A DNA stretch of 64,000 bases from Auanema rhodensis (Eukaryota > Nematoda > Chromadorea > Rhabditida > Rhabditidae): contig OZ059900.1 in assembly GCA_964057225.1 (NCBI GenBank), forward strand, positions 1,250,501 to 1,314,500. The letters run 5' to 3'. The position numbers were made by a program, and so were the translations under genes. Within the stretch, counting starts at the first letter, position 1. Every line of letters starts with the position of its first letter. Shown piece after piece: positions 26,901 through 40,998 of the stretch. The notes beneath the pieces are model-generated. The model did not search any database. It worked only from the letters and a program-made list of their open reading frames with translations, and was not told the origin of the DNA.

Positions 26901-27794
26901 TATTGTCTATGACAACAAAAGTCATTAATTGAACACTAATGATGTTTAAATCACTGAATTTCACTCAAATAGCATTACTACACTAAGTATGGTCGTTTTT
27001 ATGCCTTTAACACCATATACTCACCGATTTTTGGTACAAAATCTGTAATACTTGTAAATTTCGATCATATTCGTTAAGATTTGAGAATCAAACACATAAT
27101 ACACGAAATAAGTCTATTTTTACAAGTTTGCACTGATATTTATTCATTTTGATCAAAAAAGGTCGAAAATAGAAAGAATTTTTGAAATTTCCGAGTTTTG
27201 AGTCCAATTTGGCTAAATCGCTCATATATATGATCAAAAGCATAGTTTTACTGTCTATGATAACAAAAGTCTTCAAATATACACTAATAATGTGTAAATC
27301 ACTGAATTTCACTCAAATAGCTTTACTACACTAAGTATGGTCGTTTTTATGCCTTTAACACCATATACTCACCGATTTTTGGTACAAAATCTGTAATACT
27401 CGTAAATTTTGATCATATTCGTTAAGATTTGAGAATCAAACATACAATTCACGAAATCAGTCTATTTTTATGAGCTTGCACTGATATATATTCATTTTGA
27501 TCAAAAAAGGTCGAAAATAGAAAGAATTTTTGAAATTTACGAGTTTTGAGTCTAATTTGGCTAAATCGCTCATATATATGATCAGAAGCATAGTTTTATT
27601 GTCTATGACAACAAAAGTCATTAATTAAACACTAATAATGTTTAAATCACTAAATTTCGCTCAAATAGCATTACTACACTAAGTATGGTCGTTTTTATGC
27701 CTTTAACACCATATACTCACCGATTTTTGGTACAAAATCTGTAATACTTGTAAATTTTGATCATATTCGTTAAGATTCGAGAATCAAACATACA
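23972..27794 (+). repeat. 11-mer higher-order repeat, copy 2 (3823 bp)
   Basis: All unit-specific marks of the preceding 11-mer recur at +3823, and I noticed very few differences (for example TTGTATATT-region changes around 24150). It ends where the linker CATACAATTCAC leads into a chimeric monomer at 27796. A third version of this 11-mer lies at 37179-40998, so the private marks place three copies of the unit in the window. Confidence 0.9.
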
Positions 27795-27795
27795 A

Positions 27796-27820
27796 TTCAC
27801 GAAATCAGTCTATTTTTACG
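27796..27820 (+). other. Chimeric monomer junction: 11-mer end to super-repeat copy II start
   Basis: The monomer starts as the class A copy seen at 23627 (ATTCACGAAATCAGTC), but from ACGAG at 27818 onward it matches the class B copy beginning at 10789, including AAAGATTTTTTG and CAGAGATGTATTG. The exchange therefore lies within the short stretch around 27805-27818. Monomer phase is kept exactly, as expected for homologous unequal exchange. Confidence 0.75.
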
Positions 27821-30271
27821 AGTTTGCACTGATATTTATTCATTTTGATCAAAAAAGGTCGAAAATAGAAAGATTTTTTGAAATTTCCGAGTTTTGAGTC
27901 TAATTTGGCTAAATCGCTCATATATATGATCAGAAGCAGAGATGTATTGTCTATGACAACAAAAGTCATTGATTGAACACTAATGATGTTTAAATCACTG
28001 AATTTCGCTCAAATAGCATTACTACACTAAGGATGGTCGTTTTTATGCCTTTAACACCATATACTCACCGATTTTTGGTACAAAATCTGTAATACTTGTA
28101 AATTTCGATCAAATTCGTTAAGATTTGAGAATCAAACACATAATACACGAAATAAGTCTTTTTTTACAAGTTTGCACTGATATTTATTCATTTTGATCAA
28201 AAAAGGTCGAAAATAGAAAGAATTTTTGAAATTTACGAGTTTTGAGTCTAATTTGGCTAAATCGCTCATATATATGATCAGAAGCATAGTTTTATTGTCT
28301 ATGACAACAAAAGTCATTAATTAAACACTAATCATGTTTAAATACTGATTTTCGCTCAAATAGCATTACTACACTAAGTATGGTCGTTTTTATACCTTCA
28401 ACACCATATACTCACCGATTTTTGGTACAAAATCTGTGATACTCGTAAATTTCGATCATATTCGTTAAGATTTGAGAATCAAACACACAATACACGAAAT
28501 GAGTTCATTTTCACGAGTTTGCACTGATATTTATTCATTTTGATCAAAAAAGGTCGAAAATAGAAAGAATTTTTGAATTTTCCGAGTTTTGAGTCCAATT
28601 GGGCTAAATCGCTCATATATATGATCAAAAGCATAGTTTTACTGTCTATGATAACAAAAGTCTTCAAATATACACTAGTAATGATTAAATCACTGAATTT
28701 CACTCAAATAGCATTACTATACTAAGTATGGTCGTTTTTATGCCTTTAACACCATATACTCACCGATTTTTGGTACAAAATCTGTAATACTTGTAAATTT
28801 CGATCATATTCGTTAAGATTTGAGAATCAAACACATAATACACGAAATAAGTCTATTTTTACAAGTTTGCACTGATATTTATTCATTTTGATCAAAAAAG
28901 GTCGAAAATAGAAAGAATTTTTGAAATTTCCGAGTTTTGAGTCCAATTTGGCTAAATCGCTCATATATATGATCAAAAGCATAGTTCTATTGTCTATAAC
29001 AACAAAAGTCTTCAATTAAACGCTAGTGATGTTTTAATACTGAATTTCGCTCAAATAGCATTACTACACTAAGTATGGTCGTTTTTATGCCTTTAACACC
29101 ATATACTCACCGATTTTTGGTACAAAATCTGTAATACTCGTAAATTTTGATCATATTCGTTAAGATTTGAGAATCAAACATACAATACACGAAATCAGTC
29201 TATTTTTATGAGCTTGCACTGATATATATTCATTTTGATCAAAAAAGGTCGAAAATAGAAAGAATTTTTGAAATTTACGAGTTTTGAGTCTAATTTGGCT
29301 AAATCGCTCATATATATGATCAGAAGCATAGTTTTATTGTCTATGACAACAAAAGTCATTAATTAAACACTAATAATGTTTAAATCACTAAATTTCGCTC
29401 AAATAGCATTACTACACTAAGTATGGTCGTTTTTATGCCTTTAACACCATATACTCACCGATTTTTGGTACAAAATCTGTAATACTCGTAAATTTTGATC
29501 ATATTCGTTAAGATTTGAGAATCAAACATACAATACACGAAATCAGTCTATTTTTATGAGCTTGCACTGATATATATTCATTTTGATCAAAAAAGGTCGA
29601 AAATAGAAAGAATTTTTGAAATTTACGAGTTTTGAGTCTAATTTGGCTAAATCGCTCATATATATGATCAGAAGCATAGTTTTATTGTCTATGACAACAA
29701 AAGTCATTAATTAAACACTAATAATGTTTAAATCACTAAATTTCGCTCAAATAGCATTACTACACTAAGTATGGTCGTTTTTATGCCTTTAACACCATAT
29801 ACTCACCGATTTTTGGTACAAAATCTGTAATACTTGTAAATTTTGATCATATTCGTTAAGATTCGAGAATCAAACACATAATACACGAAATAAGTCTATT
29901 TTTATGAGTTTGCACTGATATTTATTCATTTTGATCAAAAAAGGTCGAAAATAGAAAGAATTTTTGAAATTTCCGAGTTTTGAGTCCAATTTGGCTAAAT
30001 CGCTCATATATATGATCAGAAGCATAGTTTTATTGTCTATGACAACAAAAATCATCAATTAAACGCTAGTGATGTTTAAATACTGATTTTCGCTCAAATA
30101 GCATTACTACACTAAGTATGGTCGTTTTTATGCCTTTAACACCATATACTCACCGATTTTTGGTACAAAATCTGTAATACTTGTAAATTTTGATCATATT
30201 TGTTAAGATTTGAGAATCAAACATACAATACACAAAATCAGTCTATTTTTATGAGCTTGCACTGATATATA

Positions 30272-30746
30272 TTCATTTTGATCAAAAAAGGTCGAAAATA
30301 GAAAGATTTTTTGAAATTTCCGAGTTTTGAGTCTAATTTGGCTAAATCGCTCATATATATGATCAGAAGCAGAGATGTATTGTCTATGACAACAAAAGTC
30401 ATTGATTGAACACTAATGATGTTTAAATCACTGAATTTCGCTCAAATAGCATTACTACACTAAGGATGGTCGTTTTTATGCCTTTAACCCCATATACTCA
30501 CCGATTTTTGGTACAAAATCTGTAATACTTGTAAATTTCGATCAAATTCGTTAAGATTTGAGAATCAAACACATAATACACGAAATAAGTCTTTTTTTAC
30601 AAGTTTGCACTGATATTTATTCATTTTGATCAAAAAAGGTCGAAAATAGAAAGAATTTTTGAAATTTACGAGTTTTGAGTCTAATTTGGCTAAATCGCTC
30701 ATATATATGATCAGAAGCATAGTTTTATTGTCTATGACAACAAAAA
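30272..30746 (+). other. Out-of-register patch that adds one monomer in super-repeat copy II
   Basis: The monomer at 30232 begins like 13203, switches by 30307 to the AAAGATTTTTTG / CAGAGATG monomer found at 15634, and carries on through the first part of the 15982 monomer type (GTCTTTTTTTACAAG, TTTACGAG). By 30747 it returns to the 13203 type (AAAATCATCAATT). The patch carries the private AACCCC mark at about 30487, which also occurs at 15889 and 33267. The donor is therefore that HOR position in either super-repeat copy. The minimum tract is about 30307-30668 and the net effect is plus one monomer (348 bp). Confidence 0.75.
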
Positions 30747-33700
30747 TCATCAATTAAACGCTAGTGATGTTTAAATACTGATTTTCGCTCAAATAGCATT
30801 ACTACACTAAGTATGGTCGTTTTTATGCCTTTAACACCATATACTCACCGATTTTTGGTACAAAATCTGTAATACTTGTAAATTTTGATCATATTCGTTA
30901 AGATTCGAGAATCAAACACATAATACACGAAATAAGTCTATTTTTACAAGTTTGCACTGATATTTATTCATTTTGATCAAAAAAGATCGAAAATAGAAAG
31001 AATTTTTGAAATTTCCGAGTTTTGAGTCCAATTGGGCTAAATCGCTCATATATATGATCAAAAGCATAGTTTTACTGTCTATGATAACAAAAGTCTTCAA
31101 ATATACACTAGTAATGATTAAATCACTGAATTTCACTCAAATAGCATTACTACACTAAGTATGGTCGTTTTTATGCCTTTAACACCATATACTCACCGAT
31201 TTTTGGTACAAAATCTGTAATACTTGTAAATTTCGATCATATTCGTTAAGATTTGAGAATCAAACACATAATACACGAAATAAGTCTATTTTTACAAGTT
31301 TGCACTGATATTTATTCATTTTGATCAAAAAAGGTCGAAAATAGAAAGAATTTTTGAAATTTCCGAGTTTTGAGTCCAATTTGGCTAAATCGCTCATATA
31401 TATGATCAAAAGCATAGTTCTATTGTCTATAACAACAAAAGTCTTCAATTAAACGCTAGTGATGTTTTAATACTGAATTTCGCTCAAATAGCATTACTAC
31501 ACTAAGTATGGTCGTTTTTATGCCTTTAACACCATATACTCACCGATTTTTGGTACAAAATCTGTAATACTCGTAAATTTTGATCATATTCGTTAAGATT
31601 TGAGAATCAAACATACAATACACGAAATCAGTCTATTTTTATGAGCTTGCACTGATATATATTCATTTTGATCAAAAAAGGTCGAAAATAGAAAGAATTT
31701 TTGAAATTTACGAGTTTTGAGTCTAATTTGGCTAAATCGCTCATATATATGATCAGAAGCATAGTTTTATTGTCTATGACAACAAAAGTCTTCAATTAAA
31801 CGCTTGTGATGTTTTAATACTGAATTTCGCTCAAATAGCATTACTACACTAAGTATGGTCGTTTTTATGCCTTTAACACCATATACTCACCGATTTTTGG
31901 TACAAAAGCTGTAATACTTGTAAATTTTGATCATATTCGTTAAGATTCGAGAATCAAACACATAATACACAAAATAAGTCTATTTTTATGAGTTTGCACT
32001 GATATTTATTCATTTTGATCAAAAAAGATCGAAAATAGAAAGAATTTTTGAAATTTCCGAGTTTTGAGTCCAATTGGGCTAAATCGCTCATATATATGAT
32101 CAAAAGCATAGTTTTACTGTCTATGATAACAAAAGTCTTCAAATATACACTAGTAATGATTAAATCACTGAATTTCACTCAAATAGCATTACTACACTAA
32201 GTATGGTCGTTTTTATGCCTTTAACACCATATACTCACCGATTTTTGGTACAAAATCTGTAATACTTGTAAATTTCGATCATATTCGTTAAGATTTGAGA
32301 ATCAAACACATAATACACGAAATAAGTCTATTTTTACAAGTTTGCACTGATATTTATTCATTTTGATCAAAAAAGGTCGAAAATAGAAAGAATTTTTGAA
32401 ATTTCCGAGTTTTGAGTCCAATTTGGCTAAATCGCTCATATATATGATCAAAAGCATAGTTCTATTGTCTATAACAACAAAAGTCTTCAGTTAAACGCTA
32501 GTGATGTTTTAATACTGAATTTCGCTCAAATAGCATTACTACACTAAGTATGGTCGTTTTTATGCCTTTAACACCATATACTCACCGATTTTTGGTACAA
32601 AATCTGTAATACTCGTAAATTTTGATCATATTCGTTAAGATTTGAGAATCAAACATACAATACACGAAATCAGTCTATTTTTATGAGCTTGCACTGATAT
32701 ATATTCATTTTGATCAAAAAAGGTCGAAAATAGAAAGAATTTTTGAAATTTACGAGTTTTGAGTCTAATTTGGCTAAATCGCTCATATATATGATCAGAA
32801 GCATAGTTTTATTGTCTATGACAACAAAAGTCTTCAATTAAACGCTTGTGATGTTTTAATACTGAATTTCGCTCAAATAGCATTACTACACTAAGTATGG
32901 TCGTTTTTATGCCTTTAACACCATATACTCACCGATTTTTGGTACAAAATCTGTGATACTCGTAAATTTTGATCATATTCGGTGAGATTCGAGAATCAAA
33001 CACACAATACACGAAATAAGTTTATTTTGACGAGTTTGCACTGATATTTATTCATTTTGATCAAAAAAGGTCGAAAATAGAAAGATTTTTTGAAATTTCC
33101 GAGTTTTGAGTCTAATTTGGCTAAATCGCTCATATATATGATCAGAAGCAGAGATGTATTGTCTATGACAACAAAAGTCATTGATTGAACACTAATGATG
33201 TTTAAATCACTGAATTTCGCTCAAATAGCATTACTACACTAAGGATGGTCGTTTTTATGCCTTTAACCCCATATACTCACCGATTTTTGGTACAAAATCT
33301 GTAATACTTGTAAATTTCGATCAAATTCGTTAAGATTTGAGAATCAAACACATAATACACGAAATAAGTCTTTTTTTACAAGTTTGCACTGATATTTATT
33401 CATTTTGATCAAAAAAGGTCGAAAATAGAAAGAATTTTTGAAATTTACGAGTTTTGAGTCTAATTTGGCTAAATCGCTCATATATATGATCAGAAGCATA
33501 GTTTTATTGTCTATGACAACAAAAGTCATTAATTAAACACCAATGATGTTTAAATACTGATTTTCGCATAAATAGCATTACTACACTAAGTATGGTCGTT
33601 TTTATACCTTCAACACCATATACTCACCGATTTTTGGTACAAAATCTGTGATACTCGTAAATTTCGATCATATTCGTTAAGATTTGAGAATCAAACACAC

Positions 33701-36700
33701 AATACACGAAATGAGTTTATTTTCACGAGTTTGCACTGATATTTATTCATTTTGATCAAAAAAGGTCGAAAATAGAAAGAATTTTTGAATTTTCCGAGTT
33801 TTGAGTCCAATTGGGCTAAATCGCTCATATATATGATCAAAAGCATAGTTTTACTGTCTATGATAACAAAAGTCTTCAAATATACACTAGTAATGATTAA
33901 ATCACTGAAGTTCACTCAAATAGCATTACTATACTAAGTATGGTCGTTTTTATGCCTTTAACACCATATACTCACCGATTTTTGGTACAAAATCTGTAAT
34001 ACTTGTAAATTTCGATCATATTCGTTAAGATTTGAGAATCAAACACATAATACACGAAATAAGTCTATTTTTACAAGTTTGCACTGATATTTATTCATTT
34101 TGATCAAAAAAGGTCGAAAATAGAAAGAATTTTTGAAATTTCCGAGTTTTGAGTCCAATTTGGCTAAATCGCTCATATATATGATCAAAAGCATAGTTCT
34201 ATTGTCTATAACAACAAAAGTCTTCAATTAAACGCTAGTGATGTTTTAATACTGAATTTCGCTCAAATAGCATTACTACACTAAGTATGGTCGTTTTTAT
34301 GCCTTTAACACCATATACTCACCGATTTTTGGTACAAAATCTGTAATACTCGTAAATTTTGATCATATTCGTTAAGATTTGAGAATCAAACATACAATAC
34401 ACGAAATCAGTCTATTTTTATGAGCTTGCACTGATATATATTCATTTTGATCAAAAAAGGTCGAAAATAGAAAGAATTTTTGAAATTTACGAGTTTTGAG
34501 TCTAATTTGGCTAAATCGCTCATATATATGATCAGAAGCATAGTTTTATTGTCTATGACAACAAAAGTCATTAATTAAACACTAATAATGTTTAAATCAC
34601 TAAATTTCGCTCAAATAGCATTACTACACTAAGTATGGTCGTTTTTATGCCTTTAACACCATATACTCACCGATTTTTGGTACAAAATCTGTAATACTCG
34701 TAAATTTTGATCATATTCGTTAAGATTTGAGAATCAAACATACAATACACGAAATCAGTCTATTTTTATGAGCTTGCACTGATATATATTCATTTTGATC
34801 AAAAAAGGTCGAAAATAGAAAGAATTTTTGAAATTTACGAGTTTTGAGTCTAATTTGGCTAAATCGCTCATATATATGATCAGAAGCATAGTTTTATTGT
34901 CTATGACAACAAAAGTCATTAATTAAACACTAATAATGTTTAAATCACTAAATTTCGCTCAAATAGCATTACTACACTAAGTATGGTCGTTTTTATGCCT
35001 TTAACACCATATACTCACCGATTTTTGGTACAAAATCTGTAATACTTGTAAATTTTGATCATATTCGTTAAGATTCGAGAATCAAACACATAATACACGA
35101 AATAAGTCTATTTTTATGAGTTTGCACTGATATTTATTCATTTTGATCAAAAAAGGTCGAAAATAGAAAGAATTTTTGAAATTTCCGAGTTTTGAGTCCA
35201 ATTTGGCTAAATCGCTCATATATATGATCAGAAGCATAGTTTTATTGTCTATGACAACAAAAATCATCAATTAAACGCTAGTGATGTTTAAATACTGATT
35301 TTCGCTCAAATAGCATTACTACACTAAGTATGGTCGTTTTTATGCCTTTAACACCATATACTCACCGATTTTTGGTACAAAATCTGTAATACTTGTAAAT
35401 TTTGATCATATTCGTTAAGATTTGAGAATCAAACATACAATACACAAAATCAGTCTATTTTTATGAGCTTGCACTGATATATATTCATTTTGATCAAAAA
35501 AGGTCGAAAATAGAAAGAATTTTTGAAATTTCCGAGTTTTGAGTCTAATTTGGCTAAATCGCTCATATATATGATCAGAAGCATAGTTTTATTGTCTATG
35601 ACAACAAAAATCATCAATTAAACGCTAGTGATGTTTAAATACTGATTTTCGCTCAAATAGCATTACTACACTAAGTATGGTCGTTTTTATGCCTTTAACA
35701 CCATATACTCACCGATTTTTGGTACAAAATCTGTAATACTTGTAAATTTTGATCATATTCGTTAAGATTCGAGAATCAAACACATAATACACGAAATAAG
35801 TCTATTTTTACAAGTTTGCACTGATATTTATTCATTTTGATCAAAAAAGATCGAAAATAGAAAGAATTTTTGAAATTTCCGAGTTTTGAGTCCAATTGGG
35901 CTAAATCGCTCATATATATGATCAAAAGCATAGTTTTACTGTCTATGATAACAAAAGTCTTCAAATATACACTAGTAATGATTAAATCACTGAATTTCAC
36001 TCAAATAGCATTACTACACTAAGTATGGTCGTTTTTATGCCTTTAACACCATATACTCACCGATTTTTGGTACAAAATCTGTAATACTTGTAAATTTCGA
36101 TCATATTCGTTAAGATTTGAGAATCAAACATACAATACACGAAATCAGTCTATTTTTATGAGCTTGCACTGATATATATTCATTTTGATCAAAAAAGGTC
36201 GAAAATAGAAAGAATTTTTGAAATTTACGAGTTTTGAGTCTAATTTGGCTAAATCGCTCATATATATGATCAGAAGCATAGTTTTATTGTCTATGACAAC
36301 AAAAGTCTTCAATTAAACGCTTGTGATGTTTTAATACTGAATTTCGCTCAAATAGCATTACTACACTAAGTATGGTCGTTTTTATGCCTTTAACACCATA
36401 TACTCACCGATTTTTGGTACAAAAGCTGTAATACTTGTAAATTTTGATCATATTCGTTAAGATTCGAGAATCGAACACATAATACACGAAATAAGTCTAT
36501 TTTTATGAGTTTGCACTGATATTTATTCATTTTGATCAAAAAATGTCGAAAATAGAAAGAACTTTTGAAATTTCCGAGTTTTGAGTCTAATTTGGCTAAA
36601 TCGCTCATATATATTATCAGAAGCATAGTTTTATTGTCTATGACAACAAAAATCATCAATTAAACGCTAGTGATGTTTAAATACTGATTTTCGCTCAAAT

Positions 36701-36952
36701 AGCATTACTACACTAAGTATGGTCGTTTTTATGCCTTTAACACCATATACTCACCGATTTTTGGTACAAAATCTGTAATACTTGTAAATTTTGATCATAT
36801 TCGTTAAGATTTGAGAATTAAACATACAATACACAAAATCAGTCTATTTTTATGAGCTTGCACTGATATATATTCACTTTGATCAAAAAAGGTCGAAAAT
36901 AGAAAGAATTTTTGAAATTTCCGAGTTTTGAGTCTAATTTGGCTAAATCGCT

Positions 36953-36965
36953 CATATAGTATATG
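36953..36965 (+). other. 3-bp insertion marker, copy 2
   Basis: The same CATATAGTATATG form occurs at +17377 from 19576, as expected for super-repeat copy II. Confidence 0.92.
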
Positions 36966-37284
36966 ATCAGAAGCATAGTTTTATTGTCTATGACAACAAA
37001 AATCATCAATTAAACGCTAGTGATGTTTAAATACTGATTTTCGCTCAAATAGCATTACTACACTAAGTATGGTCGTTTTTATGCCTTTAACACCATATAC
37101 TCACCGATTTTTGGTACAAAATCTGTAATACTTGTAAATTTTGATCATATTCGTTAAGATTCGAGAATCAAACACATAATACACGAAATAAGTCTATTTT
37201 TACAAGTTTGCACTGATATTTATTCATTTTGATCAAAAAAGATCGAAAATAGAAAGAATTTTTGAAATTTCCGAGTTTTGAGTC

Positions 37285-37328
37285 CAATTTGGCTAAATCG
37301 CTCATATATATGATCAAAAGCATAGTTT
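37285..37328 (+). other. Crossover interval of a one-monomer deletion
   Basis: The left part of this monomer (AAAGATCG, GTCCAA) matches the monomer ending near 19907 at offset 17377. The right part (TTTCATTG, CTATGACAAC) matches 20299 onward at offset 17030. Between them is about 44 bp identical in both parents, spanning CTAAATCGCTCATATATATG. Exactly one monomer of copy I is missing here, so this is a clean unequal exchange product. Confidence 0.8.
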
Positions 37329-40300
37329 CATTGTCTATGACAACAAAAGTCATCAATTAAACGCTAGTGATGTTTAAATACTGAATTTCGCTCAAATAGC
37401 ATTACTACACTAAGTATGGTCGTTTTTATGCCTTTAACACCATATACTCACCGATTTTTGGTACAAAATCTGTAATACTCGTAAATTTTGATCATATTCG
37501 TTAAGATTTGAGAATCAAACATACAATACACAAAATCAGTCTTTTTTATGAGCTTGCACTGATATATATTCATTTTGATCAAAAAAGGTCGAAAATAGAA
37601 AGAATTTTTGAAATTTACGAGTTTTGAGTCTAATTTGGCTAAATCGCTCATATATATGATCAGAAGCATAGTTTTATTGTCTATGACAACAAAAGCCATT
37701 AATTAAACACTAATGATGTTTAAATCACTAAATTTCGCTCAAATAGCATTACTACACTAAGTATGGTCGTTTTTATGCCTTTAACACCATATACTCACCG
37801 ATTTTTGGTACAAAATCTGTAATACTTGTAAATTTTGATCATATTCGTTAAGATTCGAGAATCAAATACATAATACACGAAATAAGTCTATTTTTATGAG
37901 TTTGCACTGATATTTATTCATTTTGATCAAAAAAGGTCGAAAATAGAAAGAATTTTTGAATTTTCCGAGTTTTGAGTCCAATTGGGCTAAATCGCTCATA
38001 TATATGATCAAAAGCATAGTTTTACTGTCTATGATAACAAAAGTCTTCAAATATACACTAATAATGTGTAAATCACTGAATTTCACTCAAATAGCTTTAC
38101 TACACTAAGTATGGTCGTTTTTATGCCTTTAACACCATATACTCACCGATTTTTGGTACAAAATCTGTAATACTCGTAAATTTTGATCATATTCGTTTAG
38201 ATTTGAGAATCGAACATACAATACACAAAATCAGTCTATTTTTATGAGCTTGCACTGATATATATTCATTTTGATCAAAAAAGGTCGAAAATAGAAAGAA
38301 TTTTTGAATTTTCCGAGTTTTGAGTCCAATTTGGCTAAATCGCTCATATATATGATCAAAAGCATAGTTTTATTGTCTATAACAACAAAAGTCATCAATT
38401 AAACGCTAGTGATGTTTTAATACTGAATTTCGCTCAAATAGCATTACTACACTAAGTATGGTCGTTTTTATGCCTTTAACACCATATACTCACCGATTTT
38501 TGGTACAAAATCTGTGATACTCGTAAATTTTGATCATATTCGGTGAGATTCGAGAATCAAACACACAATACACGAAATAAGTTTATTTTGACGAGTTTGC
38601 ACTGATATTTATTCATTTTGATCAAAAAAGGTCGAAAATAGAAAGATTTTTTGAAATTTCCGAGTTTTGAGTCTAATTTGGCTAAATCGCTCATATATAT
38701 GATCAGAAGCATAGATGTATTGTCTATGACAACAAAAGTCATTGATTGAACACTAATGATGTTTAAATCACTGAATTTCGCTCAAATAGCATTACTACAC
38801 TAAGGATGGTCGTTTTTATGCCTTTAACACCATATACTCACCGATTTTTGGTACAAAATCTGTGATACTCGTAAATTTTGATCATTTCCGTTAAGATTCA
38901 AAAATCAAACACACAATACACGAAATAAGTTCATTTTTACAAGTTTGCACTGATATTTATTCATTTTGATCAAAAAAGGTCGAAAATAGAAAGAATTTTT
39001 GAAATTTACGAGTTTTGAGTCTAATTTGGCTAAATCGCTCATATATATGATCAGAAGCATAGTTTTATTGTCTATGACAACAAAAGTCATTAATTAAACA
39101 CTAATGATGTTTAAATACTGATTTTCGCTCAAATAGCATTACTACACTAAGTATGGTCGTTTTTATACCTTCAACACCATATACTCACCGATTTTTGGTA
39201 CAAAATCTGTGATACTCGTAAATTTCGATCATATTCGTTAAGATTTGAGAATCAAACACACAATACACGAAATGAGTTTATTTTCACGAGTTTGCACTGA
39301 TATTTATTCATTTTGATCAAGAAAGGTCGAAAATAGAAAGAATTTTTGAATTTTCCGAGTTTTGAGTCCAATTGGGCTAAATCGCTCATATATATGATCA
39401 AAAGCATAGTTTTACTGTCTATGATAACAAAAGTCTTCAAATATACACTAGTAATGATTAAATCACTGAATTTCACTCAAATAGCATTACTACACTAAGT
39501 ATGGTCGTTTTTATGCCTTTAACACCATATACTCACCGATTTTTGGTACAAAATCTGTAATACTTGTAAATTTCGATCATATTCGTTAAGATTTGAGAAT
39601 CAAACACATAATACACGGAATAAGTCTATTTTTACAAGTTTGCACTGATATTTATTCATTTTGATCAAAAAAGGTCGAAAATAGAAAGAATTTTTGAAAT
39701 TTCCGAGTTTTGAGTCCAATTTGGCTAAATCGCTCATATATATGATCAAAAGCATAGTTCTATTGTCTATAACAACAAAAGTCTTCAATTAAACGCTAGT
39801 GATGTTTAAATACTGAATTTCGCTCAAATAGCATTACTACACTAAGTATGGTCGTTTTTATGCCTTTAACACCATATACTCACCGATTTTTGGTACAAAA
39901 TCTGTAATACTCGTAAGTTTTGATCATATTCGTTAAGATTTGAGAATCAAACATACAATACACGAAATGAGTTTATTTTCACGAGTTTGCACTGATATAT
40001 ATTCATTTTGATCAAAAAAGGTCGAAAATAGAAAGAATTTTTGAAATTTCCGAGTTTTGAGTCTAATTTGGCTAAATCGCTCATATATATGATCAGAAGC
40101 ATAGTTTTATTGTCTATGACAACAAAAGTCATTAATTGAACACTAATGATGTTTAAATCACTGAATTTCACTCAAATAGCATTACTACACTAAGTATGGT
40201 CGTTTTTATGCCTTTAACACCATATACTCACCGATTTTTGGTACAAAATCTGTAATACTTGTAAATTTCGATCATATTCGTTAAGATTTGAGAATCAAAC

Positions 40301-40998
40301 AGATAATACACGAAATAAGTCTATTTTTACAAGTTTGCACTGATATTTATTCATTTTGATCAAAAAAGGTCGAAAATAGAAAGAATTTTTGAAATTTCCG
40401 AGTTTTGAGTCCAATTTGGCTAAATCGCTCATATATATGATCAAAAGCATAGTTTTACTGTCTATGATAACAAAAGTCTTCAAATATACACTAATAATGT
40501 GTAAATCACTGAATTTCACTCAAATAGCTTTACTACACTAAGTATGGTCGTTTTTATGCCTTTAACACCATATACTCACCGATTTTTGGTACAAAATCTG
40601 TAATACTCGTAAATTTTGATCATATTCGTTAAGATTTGAGAATCAAACATACAATTCACGAAATCAGTCTATTTTTATGAGCTTGCACTGATATATATTC
40701 ATTTTGATCAAAAAAGGTCGAAAATAGAAAGAATTTTTGAAATTTACGAGTTTTGAGTCTAATTTGGCTAAATCGCTCATATATATGATCAGAAGCATAG
40801 TTTTATTGTCTATGACAACAAAAGTCATTAATTAAACACTAATAATGTTTAAATCACTAAATTTCGCTCAAATAGCATTACTACACTAAGTATGGTCGTT
40901 TTTATGCCTTTAACACCATATACTCACCGATTTTTGGTACAAAATCTGTAATACTTGTAAATTTTGCTCATATTCGTTAAGATTCGAGAATCAAACAC

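Larger units (their letters stand above)
27818..40998 (+). repeat. Super-repeat of about 13.2 kb, copy II
   Basis: This is the second copy of 10789-23968. It begins inside a chimeric monomer at 27796 and ends near 40998, where GTCTATTTTTATGAG replaces the GTTTACTTTTACGAG of copy I. It carries one extra monomer near 30.3-30.7 kb and lacks one near 37.3 kb, so the total length is almost unchanged. Copy II has only one version of the 11-mer that is tandemly doubled in copy I, which suggests that doubling at 20149-27794 happened after the super-repeat formed, or that copy II lost a unit. Confidence 0.87.

Noticed and set aside
36390-36659. The 89-codon frame as a real gene
   Set aside because: It results from a single stop-loss change at 36473 in one monomer and reads into the repeat linker.
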